Below, one piece after another: positions 1 to 10,453 of a stretch of DNA of 64,000 bases. Below the pieces are notes generated by a model. It was not told where the DNA came from. It did no database searches and worked only from the letters and a program-made list of their open reading frames with translations. The stretch is from Metridium senile (lineage: Eukaryota; Cnidaria; Anthozoa; Actiniaria; Metridiidae). Each line of letters opens with the position of its first letter. Position 1 is the stretch's first letter. The stretch covers positions 6,234,394-6,298,393 of the forward strand of contig OX459101.1 in assembly GCA_949775045.1 (NCBI GenBank), written 5' to 3'. The position numbers and the translations under genes are program-made.

Positions 1-2236
1 ATGATGATGATTATGGTGATGATAGTGGTGGTGATGATGATGACGATGATGGTGATGATAGTGGTGGTGATGATGATGACGATGATGGTGATGATAGTGG
101 TGGTGATGATGATGGTGATGATAATGATGATGATGATGACGACGATGGTGATGATGATAGTGGTGGTGATGATGATGACGATGATGGTGATGATAGTGGT
201 GGTGATGATGATGGTGATGATAGTGGTGATGATGATGACGACGATGGTGATGATGATAGTGGTGGTGGTGGTGATGATGATGATTATGGTGATGATAGTG
301 GTGGTGATGATGATGACGATGATGGTGATGATAGTGGTGGTGATGATGATGGTGATGATAGTGGTGGTGATGATGATGGTGATGATAGTGGTGATGATGA
401 TGACGACGATGGTGATGATGATAGTGGTGGTGGTGGTGATGATGATGATTATGGTGATGATAGTGGTGGTGATGATGATGACGATGATGGTGATGATAGT
501 GGTGGTGACGATGGTGATGATGATAGTGGTGGTGGTGGTGATGATGATGATTATGGTGATGATAGTGGTGGTGATGATGATGACGATGATGGTGATGATA
601 GTGGTGGTGGTGATGATGATGATTATGGTGATGATAGTGGTGGTGATGATGATGATGACGATGATGGCGATGATAGTGGTGGTGATGATGATGACGATGA
701 TGGTGATGATAGTGGTGGTGATGGTGATGATGATGATGATAGTGGTGGTGATGATGATGATGACGATGATGCTGGTGATTGTTATAATAGTGGTAGTGAT
801 GGTGACGACGATGATGATAAAGATAATGATAATGATGAGTATAATGATGGTAATGATGCTGATGACAATGATACTGATGAGTGTTATAGTACGTGGTGAT
901 GATAATGATGATGATGATATGCATGGATGATGATGATGGTGGTGATAATGATGATAATGATGATAATGATGGTTGTGGTTGTGTTGATGATGATATGATG
1001 ATGATAACGATGATGGTTGATGAGTGTTATAGTCGTTGTGATGACAATGATGATGATGATACGATGATGATGATGATGTTGATGATGATGATGACAATGA
1101 TGATGATGATGATGATGATGATGATAACGATGATGACAATGATGATGATGATACGATGATGATGATGATGTTGATGATGATGATGACAATGATGATGATG
1201 ATGATGATGATGATGATAACGATGATGACAATGATGATGATGATACGATGATGATGATGATGTTGATGATGATGATGACAATGATGATGATGATGATACG
1301 ATGATGATGATGATAACGATGATGACAATGATGATGATGATACGATGATGATGATGATGTTGATGATGATGATGACAATGATGATGATGATGACAATGAT
1401 GATGATGATGATAACGATGATGACAATGATGATGATGATACGATGATGATGATGATAACGATGATGACAATGATGATGATGATACGATGATGATGATGAT
1501 AACAATGATGACAATGATGATGATGATACGATGATGATGATGATAACGATGATGACAAGGATGATGATGATACGATGATGATGATGATAACGATGATGAC
1601 AATGATGATGATAATGACAATGATGATGATGATACGATGATGACAATGATGATGATGATACGATGATGATGATGATGTTGATGATGATGATGACAATGAT
1701 GATGATGATGATGATGATGATGATAACGATGATGACAATGATGATGATGATACGATGATGATGATGATGTTGATGATGATGATGACAATGATGATGATGA
1801 TGATACGATGATGATGATGATAACGATGATGACAATGATGATGATGATACGATGATGATGATGATGTTGATGATGATGATGACAATGATGATGATGATGA
1901 CAATAATGATGATGATGATAACGATGATGACAATGATGATGATGATACGATGATGATGATGATAACGATGATGACAATGATGATGATGATACGATGATGA
2001 TGATGATAACAATGATGACAATGATGATGATGATACGATGATGATGATGATAACGATGATGACAAGGATGATGATGATACGATGATGATGATGATAACGA
2101 TGATGACAATGATGATGATAATGACAATGATGATGATGATACGATGATGATGATGATGTTGATGATGATGATGACAATGATGATGATGATGATAACGATG
2201 ATGACAATGATGATGACCATGATGATGACCATTAGT
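1..2236. repeat. Long (ATG)n-type imperfect trinucleotide repeat
   Basis: Two blocks are visible. From 1 to about 890 the units mix gatgatgatgacgatgatgg with gatagtggtggt. From about 1030 to 2215 the units mix gatgatgatacg, gataacgatgatgac and gatgttgatg. A rare variant, gacaagg, occurs at 1554 and again at 2061, so a segment of about 507 bp within the second block has been duplicated. Both strands are open for hundreds of codons, but the products are runs of Met/Val/Ile or His/Ser/Ile, which is an artefact of the repeat. It lies downstream of the last visible exon of SLC17-A, probably in an intron of that gene. Confidence 0.95.
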
Positions 2237-2296
2237 GAACAGCCATAACAAACAGTATATACCTATATTAATATTGATTGCACCTTAAAACATTAC

Positions 2297-2446
2297 CTCT
2301 GACATATTCATGTTCAATACTTGTTTGAAATACGTCGGTAGTAAAGTAAGGAAGATATAGAATCCCCAGCTAGTACAGAAGTTTGTTATAAAGATCGCCC
2401 AGACGGCAGGGGAGGTCATAATGGCGCACCACGGAGTAGAATGAAC
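2297..2446 (-). CDS. SLC17-A exon 7 (last visible)
   Basis: Encodes [20 protein letters not shown] and [20 protein letters not shown] (150 bp, helix 7). The acceptor is GTGATTGCAG and the donor GAG|GTAATG. A second copy of the acceptor lies 109 bp upstream because of a fold-back insertion. About 56% identical to SLC17-B exon 7. Confidence 0.9.
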
Positions 2447-5400
2447 CTGCAATCACAGATAACACAAAATGTAGAAACTGCAACCTCGTTCCCAGGGCCC
2501 TCTCCCTTCGAAAAAAAACGAAGGGACAGCGCCCTGGGAACGAGGTTGGTTGAACCTGCAATCACAGATAACACAAAATGTACAAACTGTAAATTGTTGT
2601 AAGTCACTCGGACAATTTAAACAACGATAAAAGAATCAAAATATTGGACCATTGAATCACAATAGAAAATATTGAGACAATTCATTAATAAATCATGAGA
2701 AATTGTCTAAAGAAATCATAGCCGTGACGTGTGTTGTATACAGTCATTTTAAAAGAACGTTGGCGCGCTGACCAGCTTCACGACAACGCGACTAGACCTA
2801 AAGGTAGGAGTATGGGTAGAAATCACTGAAGCGGTTAGCTGCATATGTTATAAACATCTTGAGCTCTCAGTGCCTTGTTTCTATTTTGATTAGCCTTGCC
2901 TCGAGCATACAGCGAAGATCTACGCTGGCGAGTGATATATTTGGATGAAAACTGAACTGAAGTAGATATTTCCTCGCTGTATACAACGGTTTATCTCAAA
3001 ATTCATTGCCCTGTTATTTTCTTTGCGAAGAACGCGAAGGCACACATTCATTCGTGTATACCATATTTTAGCATATTCTATAGCGCGTGCTAAACATTTA
3101 TTGTTTCCAGTGATTTTTACCCATACTCCCGTTCGGGCTAGTCGCGAAGACGGTCAGCGACAACGTTTTTTCAAATGACTGTATATTACATACAACGTGG
3201 ACGGTCTTGTTGTAAACCATACTTACTTGTCTAGTAACATCGTGTGTAGATCCTAGTGCATTTTGTATGTAGTCTTTCTCTTCGAGAGATATCCTTGGGT
3301 GTTCGGCGGGTTTTTCATAAATAAATATTGTCCATACTATGAACCACAAGATACCTTGTGCACCTGGTGAGGAAACACAAATGAGCATACACCACAGTCA
3401 CAACACATGGCATCACAGCACATCACATCACATCAACATTACATTGTACAACATCACCTCACCTCGTATTGCATTGCATCACACCACGATCACATCAAAT
3501 CACCTTGCTGCGCATTGCATCGGATCACATAGCATCACCACACATCGCATTACATTGTATCACATATCATTGTATCACATCACCTCACATCGCATCGCAT
3601 CACAATCACAACACATCGCATCAAATTAAACCACGATCCCATCATATCACATCATATCACCGTGATCACATTACACCACATCGCACTGCACCGCATCACA
3701 TTACATCACATCACATCACACTGCACCACATCGCACTGCACCGCATCACATCACATCACATCGCACTGCATCACATCACATCACACTGCACCACATCGCA
3801 CGCACTGCACCACATCGCACTGCACCGCATCGCATCACATCGCACTGCACCGCATCACATCACATCACACTGCACCCGATCGCACTGCACCACATCGCAC
3901 TGTACCGCATCGCATCGCATCACATCACATCACATCACATCACATCACATCACATCACATCACATCACATCACATCACATCACATCACATCACATCACAT
4001 CACATCACATCACATCGCACTGCATCGCATCACATCACATCACATTACATCACACTGCACCACATCGCACTGCATCGCATCACATCACATCACAAAGTAA
4101 AAACAATAAAAAAACAATGCTTACCAAATAAATAAAACACAGAAGGCCATCCTCCCGTTACATCAGAATCGCACATAAAACCAGATACACCCATAGCCAA
4201 AATAGTGCCTATCCTTGAACCTGAAAAAAAAAAACAGAATTACATTCAGCAGTAGTCCTCTTCACAGTTCCCTGTCTTGAAAGGTAGCCGGGCCTTTGCA
4301 TTGAAGCGAGACGAACGTTGAGCTTATGGTCCTAACAACCCATTAACTTTTTAGTTATTAGCTAGGACCAATACCTTAAATTATTTATTATTGTATTTTT
4401 TATATATTAGACAACTTGTAAACTCAAGCAAGTTATACATAAAAAATATTGTATTGCAATGATAGAGACACGTGAATAATTGTCCGGCAAAGTGTTAAAA
4501 GGTCTCTATGAATGCAAGCTCAACGTTCTACCTCGTTGCAAGCTCAACATGCTACCTTTTAAGATGGCACAGGGAGCTGTGAAGGGGACTATCATTCCGC
4601 GAAATCGAGTCATACATGAGCTCCTAGAAAGCAAGCTAGTACAAGGTCGAAACAGTATAAAGCCATGCAGGCATATGGGATAAAAAAAAATCACATCACT
4701 GTTTTAATGTCTCAATCGTTCTAGCTGGACACGTGTGCCCTACAAATTTGGGAGACTCAGACACACACCCACTACCTCTACGTTAATTATTTTGCACACA
4801 ACTCGGCTCACATGTTCATTTTTGGGAGGGAGGAAAACCGGATAACCCGGAGAAAAACCCTCGTGGCTTAGGAGAGAAGAAAACATCAAACAAACACAAC
4901 TCACATATAATCCATGCCCGAGCCAGGGCTCGAACCTGGACCACAGTGATGAGAGGCCAGCACTCTCAACGCTAGGCCACCCATGCCACCCATAATGGGT
5001 GGTTACCTCGTAGTTACCTGAAAAGCCAAATGACAGGAGCCTGCTTCGCTCTAAGGGCGGTGCCCAGCTGCTCCATAACGTATTGATAGACGGAAAGGCC
5101 ATTCCCTTGAACGATGAGATTGTATCAGTAAACATTATTATGCAAATGTGATCTTCTCTTCAATAAAAAATTACTCTGAGCTATTCTGAAACTATATAGT
5201 CTCCCCCGCAGCCGTGTTTAGCCTCGTCACGCAATGATCCCTCATCAGATAGCGTTGGGTGACGAGGCTTAACACGGCTGCGGGGGAGACTACTGATCTG
5301 AATCTAGTATGAGTTCTAACTCGATATGCATTAATTATATATGTAAGATGGGTTTGTATGATGTGTTGTTCCACAAAGGTTTTTCTTCCGGTTTTCCTCC

Positions 5401-8185
5401 CTCGTCAAAAATCAGCATGTGAGGACTGACTGAATGATTGTAGTGACTAACTAACTGACTGACCCACCGACTGACTGACTGACTGACCCACCGACTAACT
5501 GACTGACTGACCCACCGACTAACTGACCGACTGACCCACCTACTAACTAACTGACCCACCTACTAACTAACTGACCCACCGACTAACTGACCGACTGACC
5601 CACCGTCGACTGACTGATCGACTGACCCACCGTCGACTAACTGACCGACTGACCCACCTCTCCCAGTCCTTCTAGAACCCTCAGAGCTACAAAGTAACCA
5701 ACGCCTTTACGAGCCACCCAGGGAGTCACTAGAGTAAAGATGGACGTACACAGGATACCCAGACCAAACAAATGCTTGCCGCCATATCTTGATGCCAGCC
5801 ATCCACCAGGTATCTGAGTAACAATGTAGCCATAGAAAAAAGCACCAAGAATAATACCTGGAAAATATGAACAACAAGAAAAATAGACAAATATGACAAT
5901 AAAAGACCGGGCAAACGGCTTCAACATTCGTTCGATTTTGTTGAACGCTGTAGAATGGTTGTTGAACAATGTTGAACGTAGTTGGGCAAACGGTTTCAAC
6001 ATTTACTTCAACATCTGTTCGATTTTGTTGAATGGCAATGTTGAAACCGTTTGCCACCCCCGTTGAAACGTGTTACGTATTTGAAAGACCACTAAATGCG
6101 CATGGGTGTACTGAACAATGTTGAACGGAGCAGGGCAAACGACTTCAACTCCGTTTCAAAATTCACAGAACAAAAGAAATGTTGAATGGATGTTGAAGCA
6201 AAGTTTAAACGCTTTTCACTCTTTCAACATCGATTAAACACGTTTCAACAATTTTGAAAGTGTGGGCAAACGGCTTCAACATTGCCATTCAACAAAATCG
6301 AACGAATGTTGAAGTAAATGTTGAAGCCGTTTGCCCGGGCCACCAAACCACCAACCAGCCACCCACCCACCCAATTAACCACCCAGACAAACAGACAAAC
6401 AGACGGACAAACAGACAATCAGACAGACAGACAATGACAAACCTTGTGTTTCTTGATCCCATTTAAATTCGCCGTCCTGGAACAGAAAGTTAAAATGCTA
6501 ACAATGATGATAATAACGACAATGATATACACGATGATAAAGATGATACTAAAATGACAATAATACTGATCATCATAGATCGTAACGCCTGTTGCCTATC
6601 TATTCCAAGTAGGTCTTCGAACTTTTTCCACGTCTTCCTCTTGTTGAAAAGTACTTGCTTTTGTATTATATCATTTTTCATTAACAGTGCCGATGATCAC
6701 GAATGATAATTATGACGATGTGTAATAATCCCGGGGGGGGGGGGGGGGGGTATTCTCCCTTTGTCCAAGTGGTAGGGGTGATCAGCGTACCTTTTAGGGT
6801 TAAACATATATCCTGTGCGTACGTACCTTTTACTTAGGGTCCTTTTAGCAGTTATGTAACATGAATCTGTACCTTTAAGGATCATTTTTATTCTGCTTTG
6901 TTGCTAAGCTTGGCTGGCAAGAACATCGCATAGTTGTATCTTTTAGGGGTTGAACTCAGCAAGATCTTAACAGTTATTTTAATCTGTGCGTACTTAGGGG
7001 TCGTTTTCAAAAACTCCGCCGATCACACCTACCACTTGTGTCACTTGTACAAAGGGAGTACCCCTCCCCCCCCCTCCCCCGGGGTAATAATACAAACAAC
7101 CGTATATGTGAGCTTAATGTTGTTATTGTGATGCTAATTTGCCAACCACTTTAACAATAGATTTATTAATTTTCTTTGTTGTGATAACAATGGTTGGTTG
7201 GCAAAACCATAACAAACTACGTCACTGTACGTCCACCTATACTAAACCAAACCAAACCTCGCTTCAAAATCATTACAAAACATCACGCAAGGGAATTGAA
7301 ATCTCAACCAAAAACATCCACGTATTGGATTACAGTCATGGCTCTGATATTGCGACACAGAGCTTTGTCCAGGCATACGTGAACGCTAACAAAACGCTGC
7401 TTTTTAAGAACATTGCATCACTATTTTGTCTTTTGTTACTGACACAATTTTAAGTTTTGAGTCTAAATCCAGCTCTGGAGCAACCATCAGCATACATTAT
7501 TGCCCGACTTTTACTGATTTGTTTATTTATATATGAAATATATTGCATGTTGTATTTGGCCTCGACCTTTGTGCGGGCCTTTGTGTTGTAAGATTAGATG
7601 TACTGTATTCTTATATAGAGTTCTGCTTTTACTTTTTTCTAGTTCACTTTTCCTTCTTGTGAAAGCTGAGACACCACCACAACAGCCCGAGGCCACTATT
7701 CTCAGTTGGGCCCTGTCTAAGTGTTGCAAGATTTAACGAGCTCTGCGAGTTGAATGGTATCGTTTCGTTCTTTCTTAGTGATACTTAGCTATAGCCTGAG
7801 AAAACAGACGTTGTTTCGCTCCTCATCCTTTCGCGGAGGGACGAGGAGCGAAACAACGTCTGTTTTCTCAGGCTAACTTAGCTATAGTGACTATTAAAAA
7901 TTAGCATGGATATACTAGTGCTCAAACCTCTCATCTGTTATTTCATTCATTTACCTTATGCCTAGAGTTCGTGTCTCCATCTCCTTGACAGTCAGGGTTC
8001 ATCGAGTCTGCGTTAGCATTAGCATAAGTAGAATTCACCATCGCTACTAAAGCAATACTTAGATTTACACGTAAAGAATATGTCACACTCATGCCCCAGA
8101 AAGTCAATATTGCCAGTACATATCGGCAAGGAAGTCGACATTTTGTTCCTTTCCGAACGGCGATAAGTGGCTGAGACTCCTCCAT
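2297..8185 (-). CDS. SLC17A5-like: SLC17-A: sialin-like SLC17 family transporter (3' end outside window)
   Basis: Seven exons on the minus strand join in frame: 7955-8185, 6443-6476, 5658-5857, 5018-5105, 4125-4220, 3227-3363 and 2297-2446 (936 nt, 312 residues). All introns are GT-AG. The protein is a major facilitator of the SLC17 anion transporter family, expected in lysosomal or vesicle membranes. Visible landmarks are helix 1 with R39 (YSLRVNLS), an N-glycosylation sequon N51-S-T in the first lumenal loop, the helix 2 motif [16 protein letters not shown], the [17 protein letters not shown] segment, [10 protein letters not shown], and [11 protein letters not shown]. The N terminus carries E3-S-Q-P-L7-I8, which fits the acidic dileucine lysosomal sorting pattern. 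Asn163 stands where SLC17-B has His168. The last visible exon ends at a good donor, so the missing C-terminal third (five helices in SLC17-B) should lie left of position 1. Whether it exists cannot be told here. Family call is firm; substrate is inference. Confidence 0.9.
2442..2589. mobile_element. Fold-back element flanked by a 39-bp direct repeat
   Basis: The inverted arms run from caacctcgttcccagggc (2481) to gccctgggaacgaggttg, with an A-rich loop near 2511. The flanks 2442-2480 and 2551-2589 are near-identical direct repeats (one g/c difference). They contain the exon 7 acceptor and first bases of SLC17-A, so the insertion duplicated a splice site. Confidence 0.75.
2737..3185. mobile_element. 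Fold-back (MITE-like) element in SLC17-A intron 6
   Basis: Imperfect terminal inverted repeats of about 80 bp start at tatacagtcattt and end at aaatgactgtata. Matching blocks inside include gtatgggtagaaatcactg against cagtgatttttacccatac. A smaller inverted pair around cagcgaagatctac lies in the middle. No coding capacity is seen. Confidence 0.75.
3227..3363 (-). CDS. SLC17-A exon 6
   Basis: Encodes [20 protein letters not shown] and the cytosolic [13 protein letters not shown] loop (137 bp). It runs from acceptor TTTCCTCACCAG to donor CAA|GTAAGT. The P-x-x-H-P-R-I-S pattern is typical of the SLC17 central loop. Confidence 0.92.
3377..4095. repeat. (CATCA)n pentanucleotide repeat
   Basis: About 700 bp of catca/cacat units with gcactgcac variants, purest from 3918 to 4015. 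It lies in SLC17-A intron 5 and ends about 30 bp from the exon 5 donor. The His/Ser/Thr open frames here are artefacts. Confidence 0.95.
4125..4220 (-). CDS. SLC17-A exon 5
   Basis: Encodes [20 protein letters not shown] followed by [11 protein letters not shown] (96 bp). The acceptor is a T-run followed by CAG and the donor is G|GTAAGC. The GGWPSVFY motif marks the start of helix 6 in this family. Confidence 0.9.
4738..5000 (-). mobile_element. tRNA-derived SINE with LINE-like tail
   Basis: Read on the minus strand, the head has an A box (GTGGCCTAGCG) and a B box (GGTTCGAGCCC), the internal promoter of tRNA genes. It is followed by a body with CTCCGGTTTTCC-type sequence and a tail TAGAGGTAGTGGGTGTG. 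The same tail occurs at 15,7xx and 51,7xx. It lies in SLC17-A intron 4. Confidence 0.75.
5018..5105 (-). CDS. SLC17-A exon 4
   Basis: Encodes [20 protein letters not shown] and SRLLSFGFS plus one base (88 bp). The acceptor is CGTTCAAG and the donor G|GTAACT. It contains the family signature [15 protein letters not shown] begins within about 20 nt of the donor. Confidence 0.9.
5198..5291. mobile_element. Short fold-back element
   Basis: Near-perfect arms of about 35 bp (agtctcccccgcagccgtgt and its complement acacggctgcgggggagact) around a loop of about 24 bp. In SLC17-A intron 3. Confidence 0.8.
5363..5435 (+). mobile_element. SINE/LINE tail fragment
   Basis: Contains ggttttcctccctcgtc and aaatcagcatgtgagg, matching the tail region of the elements near 15,660 and 51,650. 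It is truncated on both sides and runs into the adjacent minisatellite. Confidence 0.5.
5444..5657. repeat. Minisatellite carrying copies of a splice donor
   Basis: Irregular units of cagt/gact steps punctuated by gacccacc. On the sense (minus) strand each unit has GGTGGGTCAGT. Nine copies of GTGGGTCA are present, counting the one that is the donor of SLC17-A exon 3 at 5656-5657. Confidence 0.85.
5658..5857 (-). CDS. SLC17-A exon 3 (helices 2-4)
   Basis: Encodes [20 protein letters not shown] through RVLEGLGE (200 bp). The acceptor is TATTTTCCAG. The donor is GAG|GTGGGT and sits at the edge of a minisatellite that repeats the donor sequence. It is about 90% identical in protein to SLC17-B exon 3, far more than the other exons. 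Confidence 0.92.
5908..6339. mobile_element. Large fold-back element, TTCAACATT family
   Basis: Arms begin ccgggcaaacggcttcaac and end gttgaagccgtttgcccgg. A second nested inverted pair is at about 5980-6055 and 6264-6338. The sequence is full of GTTGAA/TTCAAC steps. It fills most of SLC17-A intron 2. Confidence 0.75.
6340..6442. repeat. (CACC)n and (CAGA)n microsatellite beside exon 2 donor
   Basis: ccacccacccaccc followed by cagacaaacagac units. On the sense strand the intron begins GTTTGT and runs straight into repeated TGTTTGTC, so donor-like hexamers recur downstream of the true donor. Confidence 0.75.
6443..6476 (-). CDS. SLC17-A exon 2 (34-bp micro-exon)
   Basis: Encodes [11 protein letters not shown] plus one base, between a CTGTTCCAG acceptor and a G|GTTTGT donor. 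The 34-bp length and the W-D-Q-x-T-Q motif are shared with SLC17-B. In SLC17 proteins this segment directly precedes helix 2. The donor opens into a (CTGT/TTGT) repeat. Confidence 0.88.
6723..7090. mobile_element. MITE with CCCTTTGTCCAAGTGGTAGG ends
   Basis: Inverted ends: taataatcccggggg on the left and ccccggggtaataata on the right, then ccctttgtccaagtggtagg against a diverged complement. The interior has repeated gtaccttttagggt. A split relative lies at 57,698-59,132 and an end fragment at 60,903. In SLC17-A intron 1. Confidence 0.75.
7091..7791. other. SLC17-A intron 1, unassigned part
   Basis: No exon, RNA gene or repeat family was recognised here. Short open frames on both strands lack any family signature. 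Confidence 0.5.
7792..7875. mobile_element. Fold-back element with 12-bp target duplication
   Basis: Arms tagcctgagaaaacagacgt and acgtctgttttctcaggcta with a loop of about 15 bp. Both sides carry acttagctatag, so a 12-bp target duplication is likely. Confidence 0.75.
7955..8185 (-). CDS. SLC17-A exon 1 (start codon, residues 1-77)
   Basis: Starts at ATG 8185. It encodes the cytosolic N terminus, helix 1 (about residues 20-45) and the start of the large first loop with NSTYAN. It ends AAG|GTAAAT in phase 0. The same exon in SLC17-B has the same boundaries and a matching CRY.LA.L...G sequence. Confidence 0.88.
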
Positions 8186-8205
8186 TTTGTTGTAGTTTAC
8201 AACCG

Positions 8206-8360
8206 CTCGGTTTGCAATACTGAGGTTTGAGCCATTTATTTAGTTCATAGCCTCGAGTTGGACACAAAACACTGTTCGGTTTGTATTAGTAGAACAGGTT
8301 TTTCAGGTTTGAGCCCATTATTGTTTTATAGCCTCGACTGTGAGTGGAGGCAAAACATGC
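8206..8360. repeat. Imperfect local duplication upstream of SLC17-A
   Basis: The string aggtttgagcc...catagcctcga occurs at about 8221-8268 and again at about 8299-8345, giving two diverged copies in the presumed promoter/5' UTR. Confidence 0.5.
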
Positions 8361-8565
8361 CGGTATTTTTATTGTGTCACGTACGACACATACATATCGG
8401 ACTTTAACACGACAGGGACGAGTTCCCGAGGGTGTGGGGAGTGTAACTGTCATACATTTGCTATATGGTGGGAATGGATCGGGAGATAAGATGAACCCTG
8501 TTCTCCTTAGCATGTTAAAATGCATTATCTTAAATCTCTATTTATTAAAATATCTGGTAAGCAGA

Positions 8566-8846
8566 TGGGGGGGGGACTCTCTTCGAAAATGGATAGGGGT
8601 GCTCGACGGACTTTTTAGGGTCCAAATTAAGACTCTTGCGTACCTTTTAGGGTCTCGAACTGGCACTGTACCTTTTAGGGTCAGTTTTCGAACTTAAGAT
8701 TATACATATTGAAACTTTTTTTTAATGTTTTCGTACCTTTTAGGGTCTGAAGTCAGTATCTGAGTTAATTTATGCGTACCTTTTAGGGTCATTTTGAAAA
8801 CCGTCCGTCCTATCCATTTTTGAAGGGAGACCCCCTCCCCCCGGGT
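8566..8846. mobile_element. MITE with repeated TTTTAGGGT
   Basis: Ends are an inverted pair (gaaaatggatagggg near 8585 and cctatccatttttgaa near 8810) next to G-run and C-run termini. Five copies of cttttagggt are inside. It resembles the element at 6723-7090 in design but has different ends. Confidence 0.65.
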
Positions 8847-9079
8847 TAAAAGGTCATAAAAAATTAATGAGTTTGAGAATTAATTTTCTTGTTATCTGTT
8901 TGATTTAAATTTGATAAAAGCTTACTGCAGTTGATTTTGTTGTTGCATTATTTAAACAAATACGTAATGGAATCTCTTTAAAATACGAACGAACAGTATA
9001 CACCCATTTTAAAAGGTTGTCAAAAATGATAGCTCATTGTCATATGACGGAATGGAATTGTGGGCAGGGTTATGTTTTT

Positions 9080-10240
9080 GATGAGAATAAAATCAGCACT
9101 AATTATCTTAACAATAACCTCCATGTTCTTGAAGAGAATAATATACACTTAATGACTGGTCCCGAGGGAAACAGTTAGTTTTGTTTCCCGAGGCTCCGGC
9201 CGAGGGAAACATTGAGATTCGAGGGAAACAAAACTAACTGGTTTCCCGAGGGATCAGTCATTAAGCGTTTTGTTATATAGCTAATCATTTTAGACAAGTC
9301 AATTAAGAAAATTTGAATTTTTATTCAATGCGCTGGGCACTTGTATCCCGGTCGGGATACAGTTAGATTTAACTAGTATCACGTGAGCATCTATCAACCA
9401 ATGAGAATGCTCGTTATATAGTCAAAATGATTAGCTATATAACAATGATTGTAATCAGCACTAATTATCTCAACAATAACCTCCATCTTCTTGAAGAGAA
9501 TAATGACTGTAGTCAGCACTAATTATCTCAACAATAACCTCCATGTTATTGACGAGAATAATGATTGTAATCAGCACTAAATATCTCAACAATAACCTCC
9601 ATGTTCTTGACTAGAATGATTGTAATCAGCACTAATTATCTCAACAATAACCTCCATGTTCTTGACGAGAATAATGATTGTAATCAGCACTAATTATCTC
9701 AACAATAACCTCCATGTTCTTGACTAGAATAATGATTGTAATCAGCACTAATTATCTCAACAATAACCTCCATGTTCTTGACTAGAATAATGATTGTAAT
9801 CAGCACTAATTATCTCAACAATAACCTCCATGTTCTTGACTAGAATAATGATTGTAATCAGCACTAATTATCTCAACAATAACCTCCATGTTCTTGACGA
9901 GCATAATGATTGTAAGCAACACTAAATATCTCAACAATAACCTCCATGTTCTTGACGAGAATAATGATTGTAAGCAACACTAAATATCTCAACAATAACC
10001 TCCATATTCTTGACGAGCATGATTGTAAGCAACACTAAATATCTCAACAATAACCTCCATGTTCTTGACGAGCATAATGATTGTAAGCAACACTAAATAT
10101 CTCAACAATAACCTCCATGTTCTTGAGGAGAATAATGATTGTAAGCAACACTAATTATCTCAACAATAACCTCCATGTTCTTGACGGGAATAATGATTGT
10201 AATCAGCACTAATTATCTCAACAATAACCTCCATGTTCTT
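9080..10240. repeat. 58-bp minisatellite, interrupted by a fold-back insertion
   Basis: Units contain aatcagcactaattatctc followed by aacaataacctccatgttct. About 14 copies run from 9442 to 10240 and one isolated copy sits at 9080-9145. Later units share a sub-variant, gtaagcaacactaaatatct. It lies between SLC17-A and SLC17-B. Confidence 0.9.
9146..9443. mobile_element. Two joined fold-back elements inside the minisatellite
   Basis: First fold-back 9148-9265, arms cttaatgactggtcccgagg against ccctcgggaaacc-type complement. Second pair: gttatatagctaatcatttt at 9272 against aaaatgattagctatataac at 9424-9443. Minisatellite copies flank the block on both sides, so it inserted after the array had formed. 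Confidence 0.7.
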
Positions 10241-10453
10241 ATATTCTCAAATATTATCGTATTAATTTCATCTCTTTTTTTCTTTTGCTTAGGTTATTTT
10301 TTAAATCTGATTCATAACATTTTCTTTTTCTTATATATTTCGATAACTAATTCAACAAGTAGGCACGTGCCTCCTGTACCCTCCCCCTCCCCTCCCCCCT
10401 CGCCACGCTACTGCGTGGCGAGAATAATGACGTTCCTTCTTATAACTTTCTTT
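10241..10453. other. 3' flank of SLC17-B
   Basis: AT-rich sequence with a C-rich patch (10378-10400) and a small hairpin, cgccacgctactgcgtggcg. It probably includes the SLC17-B 3' UTR. Confidence 0.4.

Noticed and set aside
1..2251. Long open frames of 300-455 codons on both strands
   Set aside because: All are translations of the (ATG)n-type repeat with only two to four residue types and no gene features.
2370..2607. Two 63-codon minus frames with an SFPGRCPF or [10 protein letters not shown] motif
   Set aside because: They read through a fold-back element and the exon 7 acceptor in the wrong frame for SLC17-A.
8566..8846. TTTTAGGGT strings as interstitial telomere repeats
   Set aside because: They are spaced irregularly inside a MITE with its own inverted ends and are not tandem.
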